DNA of 64,000 nt from Rhizopus arrhizus (lineage: Eukaryota; Mucoromycota; Mucoromycetes; Mucorales; Rhizopodaceae): assembly GCA_024220505.1 (NCBI GenBank), contig JAKZZE010000015.1:62001-126000 (forward strand), in the 5' to 3' direction. Position numbers and translations under genes: made by a program. Below are positions 12,091 through 25,700 of the stretch, one piece after another (position 1 is the first letter of the stretch; each line of letters begins with the position of its first letter). Under the pieces are notes generated by a model that was not told the origin of the DNA, ran no database searches, and saw nothing but the letters and a program-made list of their open reading frames with translations.

Positions 12091-13378
12091 ATTCTCTCCG
12101 TGTGTTCAAGAGTAGGATGTGTGGTATTTAAAGATACCCTGGCTACCAAATTGCGATTTTCAAAAGCTCTATTTACAGCTTCATTTTAGTCCAACCTGCG
12201 GACCTTCTTTAGCTCAACTTAAAGCTTTCCGATTGATAATTCGCGTCTTTTTTATACTACATTGACATATGAAGGGCAATTATAAGTATATGTTTTTCTA
12301 CAAATACATCAAAAAGACTCCTTGCATAAGAGACTTACAGAATTAGTAGGCACTATACATAGCTTATAAAGTGACAGGTGAGAGCTTTATTATAGGTTTT
12401 AATCATTCTCATTATCAAGCTTTCTTTTGTTAGTAAATCTGTGCTTTTGGGTAGAGCTTAAAAGAATAAGTTTCATAACAAAATGCTTGTAGACTGTAGC
12501 TGACAAATATATATATACTACCTCTTCAAAAACATGGGTGAGTGTGTTATATATGAACCTGTGTATTCCTTTTATACACATCATCATATCACACATACAA
12601 TAAAGTAAGCGTAGTATTTTAATTTACACGCTTCTCTATTCACTCTATTCATTTATATGAATGAATTTATTTGGTATTCTTTCAAAAATACGAACCTCAT
12701 TTTCATCAGGATAAAGGGCGACCCAGGTTTGATTGACCTCTAGTTTTTCATTTATTTTTTATTATTGCTTCTTTCTTCTAATTATTTAATATCAAAAACA
12801 AAATATCAGAAGTAGTAAACAGAGAAGTTTGATGCAATTGTAAATTTTGATTTTTTAAAAAACAATAGATGTATTGCATTATTAGGGCACAGATAGAGCC
12901 CTGGAATATTATTAGTGGACCTACCATATATCCTATGTAATGCGATTATATTTGATAGCAATTGACTATAGATAACTAAATACCAAGGACTACACTGGGT
13001 TATCAATATAATTAATGAAAAAATGTTCAGTCAGTTGATTTATCGCTGAATGTGCTATGAGTTGTTTTGCATACACACATGCCTTGAAGAAACTACACAC
13101 TGATAATTTTCCCTTTCCTCTTCAAATAACTTTGTTCAGCTTTTTATTAGTGAAATAAGTAGCTTAAATTAAGCTTTTTGTTTTTTCAACGCAGATGTTT
13201 TTTTTATAATGTTAATATGTCTCAGGATTATAAAGTATGTGTAAAAACGTAACTTATTTCTTTGATAATAGGCGACTCATGTCATTGGAACTGACCTTAA
13301 AATACAAAAGAACAATGAACAAGACGCGATAAAAAAACGCGACTGGAATTATAAATTTTCTTTTTTCACTCTTAAAAA
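12091..13378. other. Intergenic, no recognisable gene
   Basis: AT-rich DNA without a convincing reading frame. The last 200 bases should hold the promoter of the gene starting at 13,379, but I see no distinct element beyond AT-rich tracts. Confidence 0.4.
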
Positions 13379-14814
13379 ATGTACTCACCACAAACACCTG
13401 AAAGAGACAATGCCGGTTCTTCTACTCCTTTAAAGGCTTTGACGCCTATTGTTGATGCAATTAAGTCTGCCCAGTCAAAAGCAACAAAGGATTTTGAAAG
13501 TTTTTATGGAAATCTAATGTCTAGATTAACACCTAGAACGACGACTGTAAACTAAAAAACTTGTAGTTATGAAACGGCCTATTTACTATGTGTTTAGGGT
13601 CGTATTGATAAAAGAACGCCAGAAACAACACAACATATAAGGATGACTATTGATAAAAAAAAATTTGAAAATAATAAAAGTTCACTTACTCCACTATTTG
13701 AAAGACATAGTTTAAGAGAAGGTTTTTAATTATAAAGAGAACAATAGAGAGTTATATGTTAATCTAATCAACAGTAGAATACCAAAATCCTTTCTATGAA
13801 GATTCTGAATCAGAAGCAACAACAGCGGATGATATTGAGTTTGATACAGTTGATGACAATGATATGCTGGATAGAAGAATCAATGACAGAATTAATAGCA
13901 ACAAGCACTGCTCATTATTTGACAAATTAAAACAAGAAACAAAGAGAATTGAGAGACTACAATCAAATATCTCTGCTATTAAAAGACAAGTAAATAACAA
14001 TAATAGCAAAGTATTATTTACTCATATCATCCTGCAGTCATCATTCTTGGCTCAAAGCTCACTTTATTCTGACTGCGATGAACAGCGACAGGAAATAAGT
14101 ACTCCTAATATACCGCTTTCTGCAAAGCATAATACATCCAACTATTATACACCACAACCACCTACAAATACATATTTAACACCACCCCAATCAGCCAGTA
14201 AATATAGACAATCCGATTCAGTAGATTACAATGATAACAACGGGAAAAGCAAGGTAAAGTGATACTGATTGGTATGGCTCTGATTTAATGAATGAAAAAT
14301 AGTTTGATAACAATAGTCTATTAAATGAGCTTTCTAATGCAAGGTTAAGATCAGCCGAAATTATAAGGTAACTTATCAATGATAAGCTTACATGTATCTA
14401 TGATAACAATCTATATATAGAACACCAGGAGGAAGTAAGACCTGTAATCGATTCTGGAAAGAGATACATGGACTAAACGCTAAAAAAGATGCTATTTCAC
14501 CTAAAGTCACCAGCAGAGTTGAAAAGCTTTCACCAAAAAGAGTGACCAAAAGGCTCTGGGATGATAATGACGATACATTCTGGACAACCGAGTGCAGTAC
14601 GACAAAAAATTCATCTTCATTTAATCAAAAGTTAATGAGGATGAAGCGACTTGAAAATGAACAAGAAAGAGTAGATAAAAGCATCAAAAGGGTCTCATTG
14701 TTTGATGAAGTAAATGAACGAGAAAAGAAAAAGACAATACCAACAATGAATCCACTTGTACTTCAGGAACTAAAAGCAAAATACCAAGCAAAACATACAG
14801 ATGGCTCTTCATGA
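13379..14814 (+). CDS. Hypothetical five-exon protein with coiled-coil segments
   Basis: Five exons join in frame: 13379-13546, 13598-13721, 13775-14253, 14303-14367 and 14421-14814. They give 409 codons with clean GT..AG introns of 49-53 bases. The start is the ATG at 13379 (MYSPQTPERDNAGSSTPLKAL). The product is hydrophilic and rich in S, T, N and K, with repeated S/T-P sites (QTPERD, SSTPLKALTP, RLTPRT, IIRTPGG) that could be proline-directed kinase sites. There is a helical stretch around KLKQETKRIERLQSNISAIK, and a charged helical C-terminal part (KRLENEQERVDKSIKRVS). The abundance of TP sites suggests a cell-cycle or cytoskeletal protein, but I do not recognise the family and give no function. 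Confidence 0.72.
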
Positions 14815-15075
14815 AAATAAAATAAATCATTTACTTGTATATGCTATTAAAAGGACAAGTAAATAAAAAAGATGTAAAATAATATCACCTCTTTCAATTA
14901 TGTAAAGTAATAATGAGGAAGAGATACTCTATGAATTATGTCACTAGGAGACTATACGTTTATATACATGTATAAAAAAAGCAAATGGAAGCTAAAATGA
15001 TAAAACATGTTGTGTGACCTTTTTAAAGTTTTTTTTTTATAATAAATAATTATTGTATACCCCTTCTTCTTTATA

Positions 15076-18000
15076 ATGGCAGGATATATTGATCAAAATC
15101 AGCAGATGTTTGGTAGCATACCTTTTGTAATGTACTTTTTGTTTGCTTAAAACATGCGCTTACATGCATTTTTCTTTTAGTTTTATAGTCATGACGACTC
15201 GGCAGCATTTGCATACTTTCAAGAAATGTCCCCTACTTTACAGCAAGCATTATTAAATAACCACCAATATCCCGGCATTAGCATCCAAAATCAACAACAG
15301 CAGCGTCAAACATTGCAGCAGCAACAGCAACAACAACATCCTCAACAACCACTTCAATTTATTCCTCCAATCATGGCCCCTCCACAATCGCCCACATTGT
15401 CAAGCTACTATTTTGAAAGTGGCTGGGTGAATCATTATTACGATCCAAAACGTAGACAATATCTCTCTAGTCGCGTTCAACAAGATTATCAAAGACAACG
15501 CCAACAAAATAATCATTCATATTCTCAACAATTACTTCAACAACAGCAACAGCAGCAATACATTTTTAATCAGCAGCAGCAGCAACATCCCATTAATCGA
15601 GACTTTATACATAGAACTAGACGCTCTTTCTCAAACTCCAGCATGATCCAACCACAACTGTCATTCCCTGCTCACTCCACTGGCAGTCTAAATGCTGTAA
15701 CAGTATCCAACCCATACCTTAGTGCAGCTGCAGCGGCTGCAGCTGCCTCTGTCACTGTAATTTCTTCGGGTGTTGTCTATCCTGAAGTACCTACTCAGAT
15801 AGTTCACTCAAATTCAGCGGATGAATGGCGTGAAAGTCTACTTCAGTTTTCTCATAGCCTCTATTCAACTGCACCACAGAATCCATACTTATTACCTTTA
15901 TTGCATTCGCTGCACAATGCATTTCCCACTCATTTACCCATTATTTTACTATTAGCATGTGTCTATTACTCTTATCAAGATTATGCATCATCGCTGCAGT
16001 ACAACCAACTTATTTTAAAGCATGATGCAAATTACGTCGAAGCCATGAGCAATATTGGCACTACGCTTAAGACAATGGGTAAAACAGCAGAAGCAGAGAG
16101 GTGGTGGTATCAAGCTGTAAAATTGCGGCCAGGCTATTGGGATGCTGTGGAAAATTTGGTAGGTGTGTTGTGCGCAAAGATAGATGACAAACAAGCGGAA
16201 TCATCAACAGAGCATCCAAGATATGAGGAGGCGTTAGCCGTTTGCGAATTTGTAGAAAAATATTTTTACAACACAACAACGCCAACAGAGCCTATTAAAA
16301 TACCTAAACAACTTCCACCCTATCAGTTACCTCGACTTCAAAACTTGTTTTATGCCAAAGGGAATTTGAAATATGCTTTGGGTGATATTCAGGGAGCACA
16401 AAAAGAGTATGAAAAGGGCCTTGAACTTGCATTTGATGGTATTGCTTACTTGAGTCTTTGCAGTTTAATTGCTTTTGCATGTTCAAATGGTGGTATACTT
16501 TCCACTTCTGATGCAAACTCAGTACCTCTGATACTCCTGCAACCTGATCAAGCCGTTCGTGTTTTGCATATCGTTTTTCCTGCTTCCAATGGTATCTTAC
16601 CAGGCAATGTTAACTTTACTACTTCAAAGACGAACAATAATTTGGGTACAGAACTGACTTCTGCTGTTCAGCAAACAAACCAAACAACGGCAACCATTCT
16701 TTTAACATTAGCCAAATTGTTTCAAGATATTATGAATCCTACCACACCCGTCTTGATCACCGCTGCAGCCTCTGCCAGTTCGTTTCGCACGCCTCCTACA
16801 CTATCCACTTTATTGCCGCTTTATTACCTCAGTCTAGCACTCAACCCGAGCCCTTCTACCGCCAACAATTTGGGTATCATTTTAAGTAACATACCTGGTG
16901 CTGTCGCCCTGTCTGCTGTCCGATTGGATTCTGCTTCAACGCCACCGTTAACGGGTACAATGCTTGCTATGCAATATTATATGTATGGTCTTCAACTTGA
17001 TGCACATCATCCTCATCTTTATACCAACTTGGGGTCGCTTTTGAAAGATATGGGGCATTTAAATGAGGCGGTGGGCATGTACGAAAAGGCAGTTGAATAC
17101 AATCCAAGATTTGATGTAGCTCTTGCCAATCTCGGCAATGCTGTTAAGGATATGGGACGTGTACAAGACTCTGTTCAGTGGTATCGTCGTGCAGTCGAAG
17201 TCAATCCTAATTTTGTAGACGCCGTTTGTGGTTTAGCAAATTCATTGAATGCCATCTGTGATTGGCATGGACGTGGTAGTGTTGGAAGCGAACCTGGCGT
17301 GGATCAATTTGGAAATTATTTTATTCCCTCATCTAATAACTCACGCTCGGGATGGATTGGTCGCGTAGTGGAGATTGTTGAAAAGCAACTGGATGAGGGC
17401 GCCATTTGGGGTGCGGGTATATTAAAATTACCAGTGAAGGCGGGCTCAACAAAGACGATAGGTGAACATTTGGTAGAACAGTTGTTAATTTGTACAAAGC
17501 AGCATCTGTTGGATAAGGGTAACATAGAAAAAATAACAAACCTGTGGCGATCTCGCTTGATGTACTATACAGAACACAACAGTAACAACTGTAAACGGGA
17601 TGAAGGTGGATGGCTCATTCGATTGATTGAAAGAATCATAAGAAGACTCCAACACAGCTGGTATATTGAGGTGTACGGTAGTACTACTAAACACCTATCC
17701 ATCGAACCAGAGAGGATCAGTTTGACACCAGAATTAACACAGAAATATGCTCGACCTCTAGTCCCTTCCAATCTTCCTCCTCCACCCGTACCATCCGTTC
17801 TGCCATTTCACACATTTACTTATCCGCTAACCGCTCGACAAATCAGACTCATCTCCCATCGAAATGCACTACGTATCTCTCACGTAGCATTAAACTCGTC
17901 TTGGTTACCCCCACACGTCTATCCACCACCTCCACCTCCATCACCGCGGCTCAAAATTGGCTATGTATCCTCTGATTTTAACAATCATCCTTTATCACAT

Positions 18001-19373
18001 TTGATGCAATCAGTCTTTGGGTTCCATGACAAGTCGAAATATCAGGTCTTTTGCTATGCGACCACACCAACAGACAACTCACCCTATCGCCAAAAGATTG
18101 AAAAAGAATCTGAGAATTTTATAGATGTCTCGAGCTGGTCGAATGAACAAGTAATTCAAAAAATCCTTGCAGATGGTATTCACGTTTTGATCAATCTGAA
18201 TGGGTATACCAAAGGGGCACGTAATGAAATCTTTGCTGCACGCCCCTGTCCTGTTCAATGTTCCTTTATGGGATTTGCTGGTACCTTGGGTGGTGGTTGG
18301 TGTGATTGGATCATTGCCGATCCGATCGTCTGTCCTCCAGAAATGGTCAGTGGTGAGGTATGGCGTCAAAGAAAAAAGGCCCAAACAGATCACACTTTAA
18401 ATGGCGATTTTGAAGGTGATATTGATCCTGAGGAGGATACAGATGATTTTATGTATACAGAGAAATTTATTTACATGCCGCACTCATACTTTGTTAATGA
18501 CCACAAGCAAGGTTTTCGAGATGATCAGTTATCAACAGCAACAGATATGTACAGTTTAGAAGCAGACAAAGAATTGCTATGGGCGATAGAAGAAGAAAAA
18601 CGCTGGAAGATGCGCCACGAAGTATTTCCAAATCTTCCAGATGATGTGATCATTTTTGCAAACTTCAATCAACTTTACAAACTTGAACCAGGAACGTTTC
18701 GACTATGGCTTCGCATCTTAGAAAGGATACCCAACTCAATTCTCTGGTTACTCAGATTTCCGCCTGCTGGTGAACATCATTTAAAAAGCTGTGCGGCTGA
18801 ATGGGCTGGACCACAGGTTGCTCAGCGCGTGATATTTACTGATGTGGCACCAAAACATATTCATATTCATCGTGGCCGTATTGCAGACATCTTTTGGATA
18901 CACCTGAGTGCAATGCACACACAACGGCTGCTGATATCTTGTGGTCAGGTACACCTATCGTCACTTGGCCAAAATACTTACATAAAATGTGCTCTCGTGT
19001 GGGTGCAAGTATTGCTATGGCCACTGGGCTTGGTAAGGAGATGATTGTGATGAATGAGCAACAATATGAAACAAGAACAGTGGAGTTGGCGACCAGCTTG
19101 TCTTATACCTATCAGTCTTTACCTAATTCAAATATCATTCAACGTCGAGGTCATGGAGCTTTGATGGATTTGCGAAAACGATTGTTTTTATCACGCGAAC
19201 AGTGTCGTTTGTTCGATACCTTGCGGTGGACTCGAAATTTAGAAAGAGGATATGAAGAAGCTTGGAGACGCTGGGTGACTTCGGAAGAATTCGAAGACCT
19301 GTCTGATTATATCTCTTCCTCTGGCTGTATTTGGGTAACCGATCCAGATGATGCTAGCGGTACACATTTGTAG
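15076..19373 (+). CDS. O-GlcNAc transferase (GT41) with apparent one-base frameshift
   Basis: This is an OGT-family enzyme that transfers GlcNAc from UDP-GlcNAc to Ser/Thr of nuclear and cytosolic proteins. Exon 1 is 15076-15126 (MAGYIDQNQQMFGSIPF) and exon 2 is 15181-19373. The N-terminus is Q-rich. The middle holds TPR units (for example HLYTNLGSLLKDMGHLNEAV, then FDVALANLGNAVKDMGRVQD), and the C-terminal half is the Glyco_transf_41 domain (LKIGYVSSDFNNHPLSHLM, GYTKGARNEIFAARPCPVQ, FANFNQLYKLEP). The reading frame breaks at a T run, 18892-18895. Upstream reads RGRIADIF, and the expected LDTPECNAHTTAADILWSG continues in the next frame. Adding one T gives 1,414 codons. This is either a base-call error or a real null allele. 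Confidence 0.92.
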
Positions 19374-19661
19374 ATTTTTTCTTTAAATAAGCAATCCCCT
19401 TGTTTTTTGATAATCGTTTATTTCTTTTTATGTATTTATATCCTATAACTTTTTGCTCTTCTTTATATTTAGTATTTATACCATAACACAATGACATATA
19501 TTATGCTCTGTTTCCATTCGTATTTTGTTTATTATTATAGCGACACAGAAACAAATAGTTGAGAGACAAAAATAGGGAATGGTCGAATGATGTTGCAAGA
19601 AAATAAAGGAGGGTGGGAAATTGTGTATGGGCATGGAATTTTTTTTACATATAGGATTGTC
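19374..19661. other. Shared 3' region between OGT and PIG-B genes
   Basis: These 288 bases separate two convergent genes. The stretch is AT-rich with AATAA-like motifs near 19,386 and should hold both poly(A) signals. Nothing else is seen. Confidence 0.5.
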
Positions 19662-21329
19662 TTAATGGCGACATAAGATGACAACATCACCTTTCCTCCT
19701 GCTATCATCATGAAAGTGGCTGTTGAAGAATCTCTGGCATTCTTGGTACCCGTAATATTGCAAATCCCGATATAATCTAGGAAGCAAATTGTCAAATATT
19801 ACTAAATGAGTCGTTGGCCATATACGGTCATTTGTATGTGACCTCAAGAATTGAATAGGATCTTGATAGAATTCGTCTGCTTCATCTATGGAGTTGTCTG
19901 AAATAGGAGGTTCACATGTCAAAAACCATTTGGGTATGTTTGGGTTATGAAGGATGGACTCCCAAGGAGTAGAATGGCATGGCATGAGTACTCCAATCGA
20001 TTTAACCCTGTTTTGCTGAGATTCATTGCGTAGCCACATCATAGCGTCAATCACACCCCTTTGATGCCAAAGCGAAAGATAAAGAGCCACAGGAAATTGA
20101 GTAAGGATTAAAAAAATATAAGCACGTTTGCGCCATGCAGAAGATTGGATTTGGGCAAGTCCATATGAAACAACCATGAGTAGAACAGGAACAATAGGAT
20201 ATATGAAACGGAACTCTTTGTGAGGCAAGAGGCTGTATATGAATACTATCCAAAGTGACATGGATAGTAAAGGTTTCATACGATTGTAAATATTTGGTTT
20301 AGCGTAAATTTTACAAAGCCCATAAAGCATAAATGGTATCATACTGGTTAATATCACTGGTAAGCCTTGTGATAGGTACCAGTGCCACTGATGTACACCA
20401 TAAAAGAGTGATATTCCTTGTACAACATTTAATTTGAAAAAAAGGTAAGGCGTAAAAACAGGGTTTTTAAACACCTGAAACCAATCATATTCATAAAGCG
20501 TTGTATCAATAAATATATTCATAAACAGCACAGTTGAGCTACATGTACATAACATTAGCATTGGTTATTTTAATCGAGTCGATTTGATTTTTACCATACA
20601 AAGGCTGCGTTTAATGCTACAATGAATCTTTTGGATCCTGATGAAATCAATAACTGGGAGCCTAAATACATCCATATCAATGCATTCGTAGGTCTTATGA
20701 TACAAGCAATTGAAGCAAAAATTAAGCTAATCTGGTAACTTCTGAGCCAGCTTTTTGTGTCTCCTAGATGAACAACGCCTGATAAAGGCCAATAATTTAA
20801 AGCAACAACTGTCAACATCATTTCCATTGTGTTTGATAAAGTTCTAGCTGCCATAAAAAAATTAAACCAAGAACACAAAGTAGTAAACAGCTAAGATAGT
20901 AGGCAAAAAGTTAGCAATATTTTCAAATGTGAATAATATGTTTACCATAGGCAATGCAACATCGTTACCCATGATCCGTTTAGATAAAGAGTAAATGGCG
21001 AAGTCTGCAACGGCAGTCAAAGATGATTGAATATAACGTGGCATGAAGACAAGAAAATTTGTATTATCAAGTCCTAGTAGTTGAATTAGCTTATAAACAA
21101 AAGCAATGATGAAGGGATGTGCAAAACTTCTAATTCTTTCTCGCCATTCCCAAGTCAAGTAACCATAACCAAATGTCAGGTAATGTGCTATTTCCTGTCC
21201 CTGCCAATATTCATCTGGATTATCATATGTTCTAGTCAGATAAGCGTTAAACCAGCGGAACACTAGAAAAAGCCAAAATACAAAGGGCTGCAAAGACGTT
21301 CCTGATGTTCGATGGATGAGATTAGACAT
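19662..21329 (-). CDS. GPI mannosyltransferase 3 (PIG-B/Gpi10)
   Basis: This ER membrane enzyme (GT22) adds the third mannose to the GPI anchor precursor from dolichol-phosphate-mannose. The exons are 20946-21329, 20595-20890 and 19662-20538, giving 518 codons, close to family length. The start is the ATG at 21329 (MSNLIHRTSGTSLQPFVFW). Motifs are TYDNPDEYWQGQEIAHYLTFG near the N-terminus with the lumenal acidic residues expected for GT-C enzymes, EWRERIRSFAHP, SWFNFFMAARTLSNTMEM, YGVHQWHWYLSQGLPV, and the signature LLPHKEFRFIYPIVPVL. Multiple hydrophobic segments are evident. Both introns are 54-56 bases and keep frame. It converges with the OGT gene. Confidence 0.95.
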
Positions 21330-21497
21330 AATGGTCAAATCTGCAGAGCTAATCGATTAGAGCGGAAACAAGATTTTCTAAGTGCAGCATTTCAATTTAT
21401 TTATTAAACCAAACCGACGTGTAGTTGAATAATCCGTCCACCCAAACCCGATCAATTTTAAAAGTAAAAGATAAAAAAACAAGAGAAGTAAAAACAG

Positions 21498-21722
21498 CTA
21501 AGAATCTCTTTTAGGGCCAATACGAAAAAGAGCAGATATACGTCTATGAACTAATCGGACTGTAAACCGTGGAGAACAGTTTAACAAATGGAGGACTGAA
21601 ACAGATAGGCCATCAGGACTGGGAGAGTTATGAACATGTTGTATAGATTCAATCTCTTGTGAAAGGGAACATAATATAGGTCGTCTAAAGCGTAATATTA
21701 GAGCGAGACTTAAGCGGCTTGG
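21498..21722 (-). other. Orphan exon-like open frame of about 75 codons
   Basis: A minus-strand frame without an ATG reads PSRLSLALILRFRRPILC, then HNSPSPDGLSVSVLHLL, then RFTVRLVHRRISALFRIG and ends KRDS-stop at 21498. It is open for about 75 codons in AT-rich DNA and its composition looks more protein-like than the surroundings. It could be the last exon of a small gene whose 5' part lies in 21,730-22,000, or an old remnant. I do not recognise it. Confidence 0.3.
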
Positions 21723-22722
21723 TTAAAAACTGACCCAGAATAAAAGATAAAACCTGATATGCCTTTTTCAACCCTCATTATTTGGTGCATATTTAAGTGC
21801 TATATTATATAGTTTTTGGTATGGTTATGTGTAAATCATGAACAGCACCATAGCGAGTTACCTAGGAGCTAATAGAGACATTAGCGGGTATAAAAATTTC
21901 GTTTAGCAAAAGCTATCTACAGCCACAGTATGAGATTAGCAAGTCTTCGCGATGCGAGAAGTACATCTGCTTTGTCCAATAGATTTCTTTTGGTATCTTT
22001 TTGCTATTAAATTAGTATTCCTCGACAGAAATCAATAAAGATGAACAAGGTGGTATGAACAAAGGCTCATATTCCTTTTTATATATATCATTTACAACGA
22101 TGGTGATAAGTTTTATAATTTTCCTATGGTAATGAAAAAACCCTTATTGTGTATATCCAAGATATATATGATAGATTCTATAGACTATACTATGCATTAG
22201 TCTGTTGCTCCTCTTTTTTAACCTGTTTTGGCTTAGAATTTTCTAGAGTATCATTCTTCCTTTTCTTTGAGACAGTTTCCTAAAAAAAGCTTTTTATCAT
22301 ATACACTTAGTGTAACAATAGGCAAGATAAATACTGTAATACTTTTTTATTTGAACAAATGCACTTGTTGAAATCAATTCAAAAAAAAAGGTAAAAACGT
22401 TTTCATATAGCCCTGTCAAGTTTAACATTATACCCGCTATTTTTATGATTATCATTGATTGAGATGTGCCAATTCATTCGTTACTTTCACAGCACTTGTT
22501 TACTAACATTTTTTGAGAGCTAGCCTACTTAGAAATAATAAATTTCATGCAATATGTTTAGCCTAAGAAAACATTCAGGTGCTAAGCAATGTATATAACT
22601 TATGTAGATTCGATATAAAATTTAAATTAGGAACACAAGTTTTATCTATGTAGACAAGAGAAACATTGAATGGATTTTAATGATGCATTATATATGATGC
22701 CAGAATCAATATTAAGCCAAGA
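21723..22722. other. Intergenic, AT-rich
   Basis: No gene is visible. The stretch lies downstream of the reductase gene (minus strand) and should hold its 3' end. Confidence 0.4.
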
Positions 22723-25700
22723 TTAATTAGATGGTTTGTAAAAACCGACTGATTGCCAGTGGTTCAGATACTTTCTGAATAACTTGGAATCAACAACTGG
22801 AGACTTGGCTAGAATGGGTGCAAGTTTGCAAGTCTTCTTTGTTTGCCATATTGACATCTTGAAATCTTTCTTGAAGCTGTCTTCATAAAAGGACATAAGA
22901 CGGAACGCTGGGTTTGTATCATCTTTTGAAAGTGTATCCACCCATTCAACTGATTCAACTACATCAAACTTCATGCCACAGGATTTCATAGCATTGAGGA
23001 TATCTGTCCAGTTTTCATGATGAGGATTGACAATGTGATAAACAGAGCTCTCTATGCTTGCAGAGAAATGAGCGGTACGAAGCATGATGCCAACAATAGC
23101 ACTAGAAGCATAGTCAACTGGTATCCAATCAATCACTGTGGAAAGCTTGGGCATCTTGCGCATCAGTGAACCAGCAACAAACAACAATGGGTACTGCTCA
23201 GAAGTATTCCAGACACCGCTTTCAGAGTCGCCAGAGACTTGGCCAACGCGCTCAACATAACAGGGGAACTTTTTTTCTTTCATAAGATAACTGAGAAGAA
23301 TTTCGCAAACAAACTTGGATTGAGCGTAACCCATAGGCATAGCAGCATGAGAGTCAAATGGTAAAGGCTTTTCTTCAATTTCGGAGCCCAAAGCAGCGCT
23401 GGCACTCACGCTAGAAATGAAATGGACATGCATTGGGTTGACTTCGCGATAAGCAAACTTGAGCAAGTTGTAGAAGGGAGCAATGCATTCCTTGTCATAA
23501 TGGTCGATAGTCATATTAAAATCTAAAAGCCAAGCACAGTGTTGGACAATTGTTATTTCCTCCTTGAGTTGCTCGTAACGTTCTTTAGCCAAACCCAGGT
23601 ACTGTTCAGTCAAACGCATTGGCAAGACCTCAATCCTTTCAGTTTTTAATAAAGAAGAATCAAGGTGGCGAGAAGTAAATGCTTTCACTAAGCGGGTGTG
23701 AAGTTCAGCCTCTTTACCACGGATTAAACAATAAACCTTTTTGACAGTAGCATCTTTTAATAGATCACGAAGCATAAAAGAGCCAAGGGAACCAGTAGCT
23801 CCAGTAAGTAATACAACCTTCTCCTTTTTTTCTGTTTCATAGTCATTTTTAGCTACTGAAAAGTCCTTGTTGGCCCGCTCGAGATAAGACTTGGCCAATT
23901 CTTGAGTTTGCTGGTAGCGCATCTCTGCCAATTCTGCAGCGTCAACTTGACTGTCAGATAACAAAGCCTGTCGCATAGATGATATAGTGGAGTTCTGGAA
24001 CAAAAAGTTTTGAGGGACGTTCTTAAATTGCTTTGCGATAGCATTTCGAAGTTGAATTGCGGTTAAGGAATTGAGACCTAAATCAAAGACTGACCTCTCA
24101 TGATCATTAAAGGCAAACTCTGGCATATGTAGCACCTCAGCGATACTCTTGACTAAGAAGGACTCGGTTTGTTTAGCTGACCAGGATGAACTGTCACTAC
24201 TGGAATTATAGACAGGGCCCTCGAGGAAATCCTTGTACATTTTTTCAACTAAGCCAGCATACATAGCTTCAGCTTTCTTGCGGATTACAGTTCCTTTGTC
24301 AGTAGAAGGCAAAGTCTTGTTGAAAGGAAGGATCTTGACCATTTGGGGTAAAATAGTACTGTGACTAGGACATTCTTTATTGGCATCCTCTACAGCTTCA
24401 TAAACAAGAGAAATTATTTCTTCAGGACCATAGCTCATAGCATAGTCCATATCTATTTCAATAAGGGCTGCAGTACATTGGCGAGCATGACCCAAAACAG
24501 CAACTTGCTTGACTATAGTACTTTGACGAATGGTATTTTCCATTGGCACAGGGTTTGTCTTTTCACCATTCTCCATAACTAAAGTATCATCTCGTCTACC
24601 TACGTAGTTGAAATATCCTGGATACTCAGAATCTTCTAAGAATAGATCATTACTGTTGTATCCGCCTCCTTCACGGTTTGATACATTAAGAGCTATAGTA
24701 GGACTATCAGAACGAAGATAGAGATGCTTGTATCCTTCTTCTGTATCCTCAAAGATGAAGTAGGATTGGCCACTACGATCATTCCAGATAGGACGAAGCG
24801 AGTACCAATTTTTACATCTAGGATCCAAGTTGGCAATCATACCAACACTCATTTCAGTGGTACCATAAGCGTTACGGATGTTGATATTGTGTTCCTGAAG
24901 CCAATTGCCTGTCTCGCGTTTGAGAGAAGCGCCAGCAAATATAGCAAATTTGAGATTTTGAGCTGCTGAAAATTCATTGGTTTTTTTCAAATGAGGAACC
25001 ATTTGTTCGAAAATAAGAGGAGGAGCGGCCATCAAAGTACAATTGTTTTGCTTCAGAGCATAAGTGATTTCGTTTTGAGAAGGGGGAAGCCTCTCCAAAA
25101 AGACAACACTTGCACCAGCATAAACAACAGAGAATGTACAGAAAAATCCAAATGCATGAAAGCTAATGATATGTTAGCATAACTTAGCTTGGGATCACTG
25201 TTCCATAAAACTTACAGAGGTACACAAGTAAGGAAAACATCGCTTTGTTTAACTAAATCTAAGTGAGGATTTTGTTCCTTGCAAAGCTTGAAGACACCAC
25301 AGATATTAAGAACATATCTGTTAGTAAGATATATAGGCTTAGGGTAGTTGGTAGTACCAGAACTAAAGTAAAAAATCAGTAAAGCTTCATAGTATTTTTT
25401 TATGAGAGAAGAAGAATACCTATGAATAATCAATGCAGGTTTATTGAGGTCCTTTTCAGTAAAAGATGTGTCAATGAATTCATTCTGCCTATCATTGAGA
25501 GGCTGATTCAACAAAGCTTCAATATCAAAAGGATTGACAACAATGACACTAACTCCTTCAATCTTGACAGAAGCGCTTTTAGCAATGGCTTCGTATTTTG
25601 GTGAAGTAAAGAACACTTTAGCATTTGTTTTCTCCAGTAAGTTAACGATAGCTGCTTTGGAATTACGGGGAGACACAGCAAGTAAAGTAGAGCGTAATTT

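Noticed and set aside
13379..14814. Assignment of the five-exon gene to the spindle-pole Cut12 family
   Set aside because: Only the TP-site pattern and an RTPG motif are reminiscent. The conserved WxxxxEEY-type block of that family is absent.
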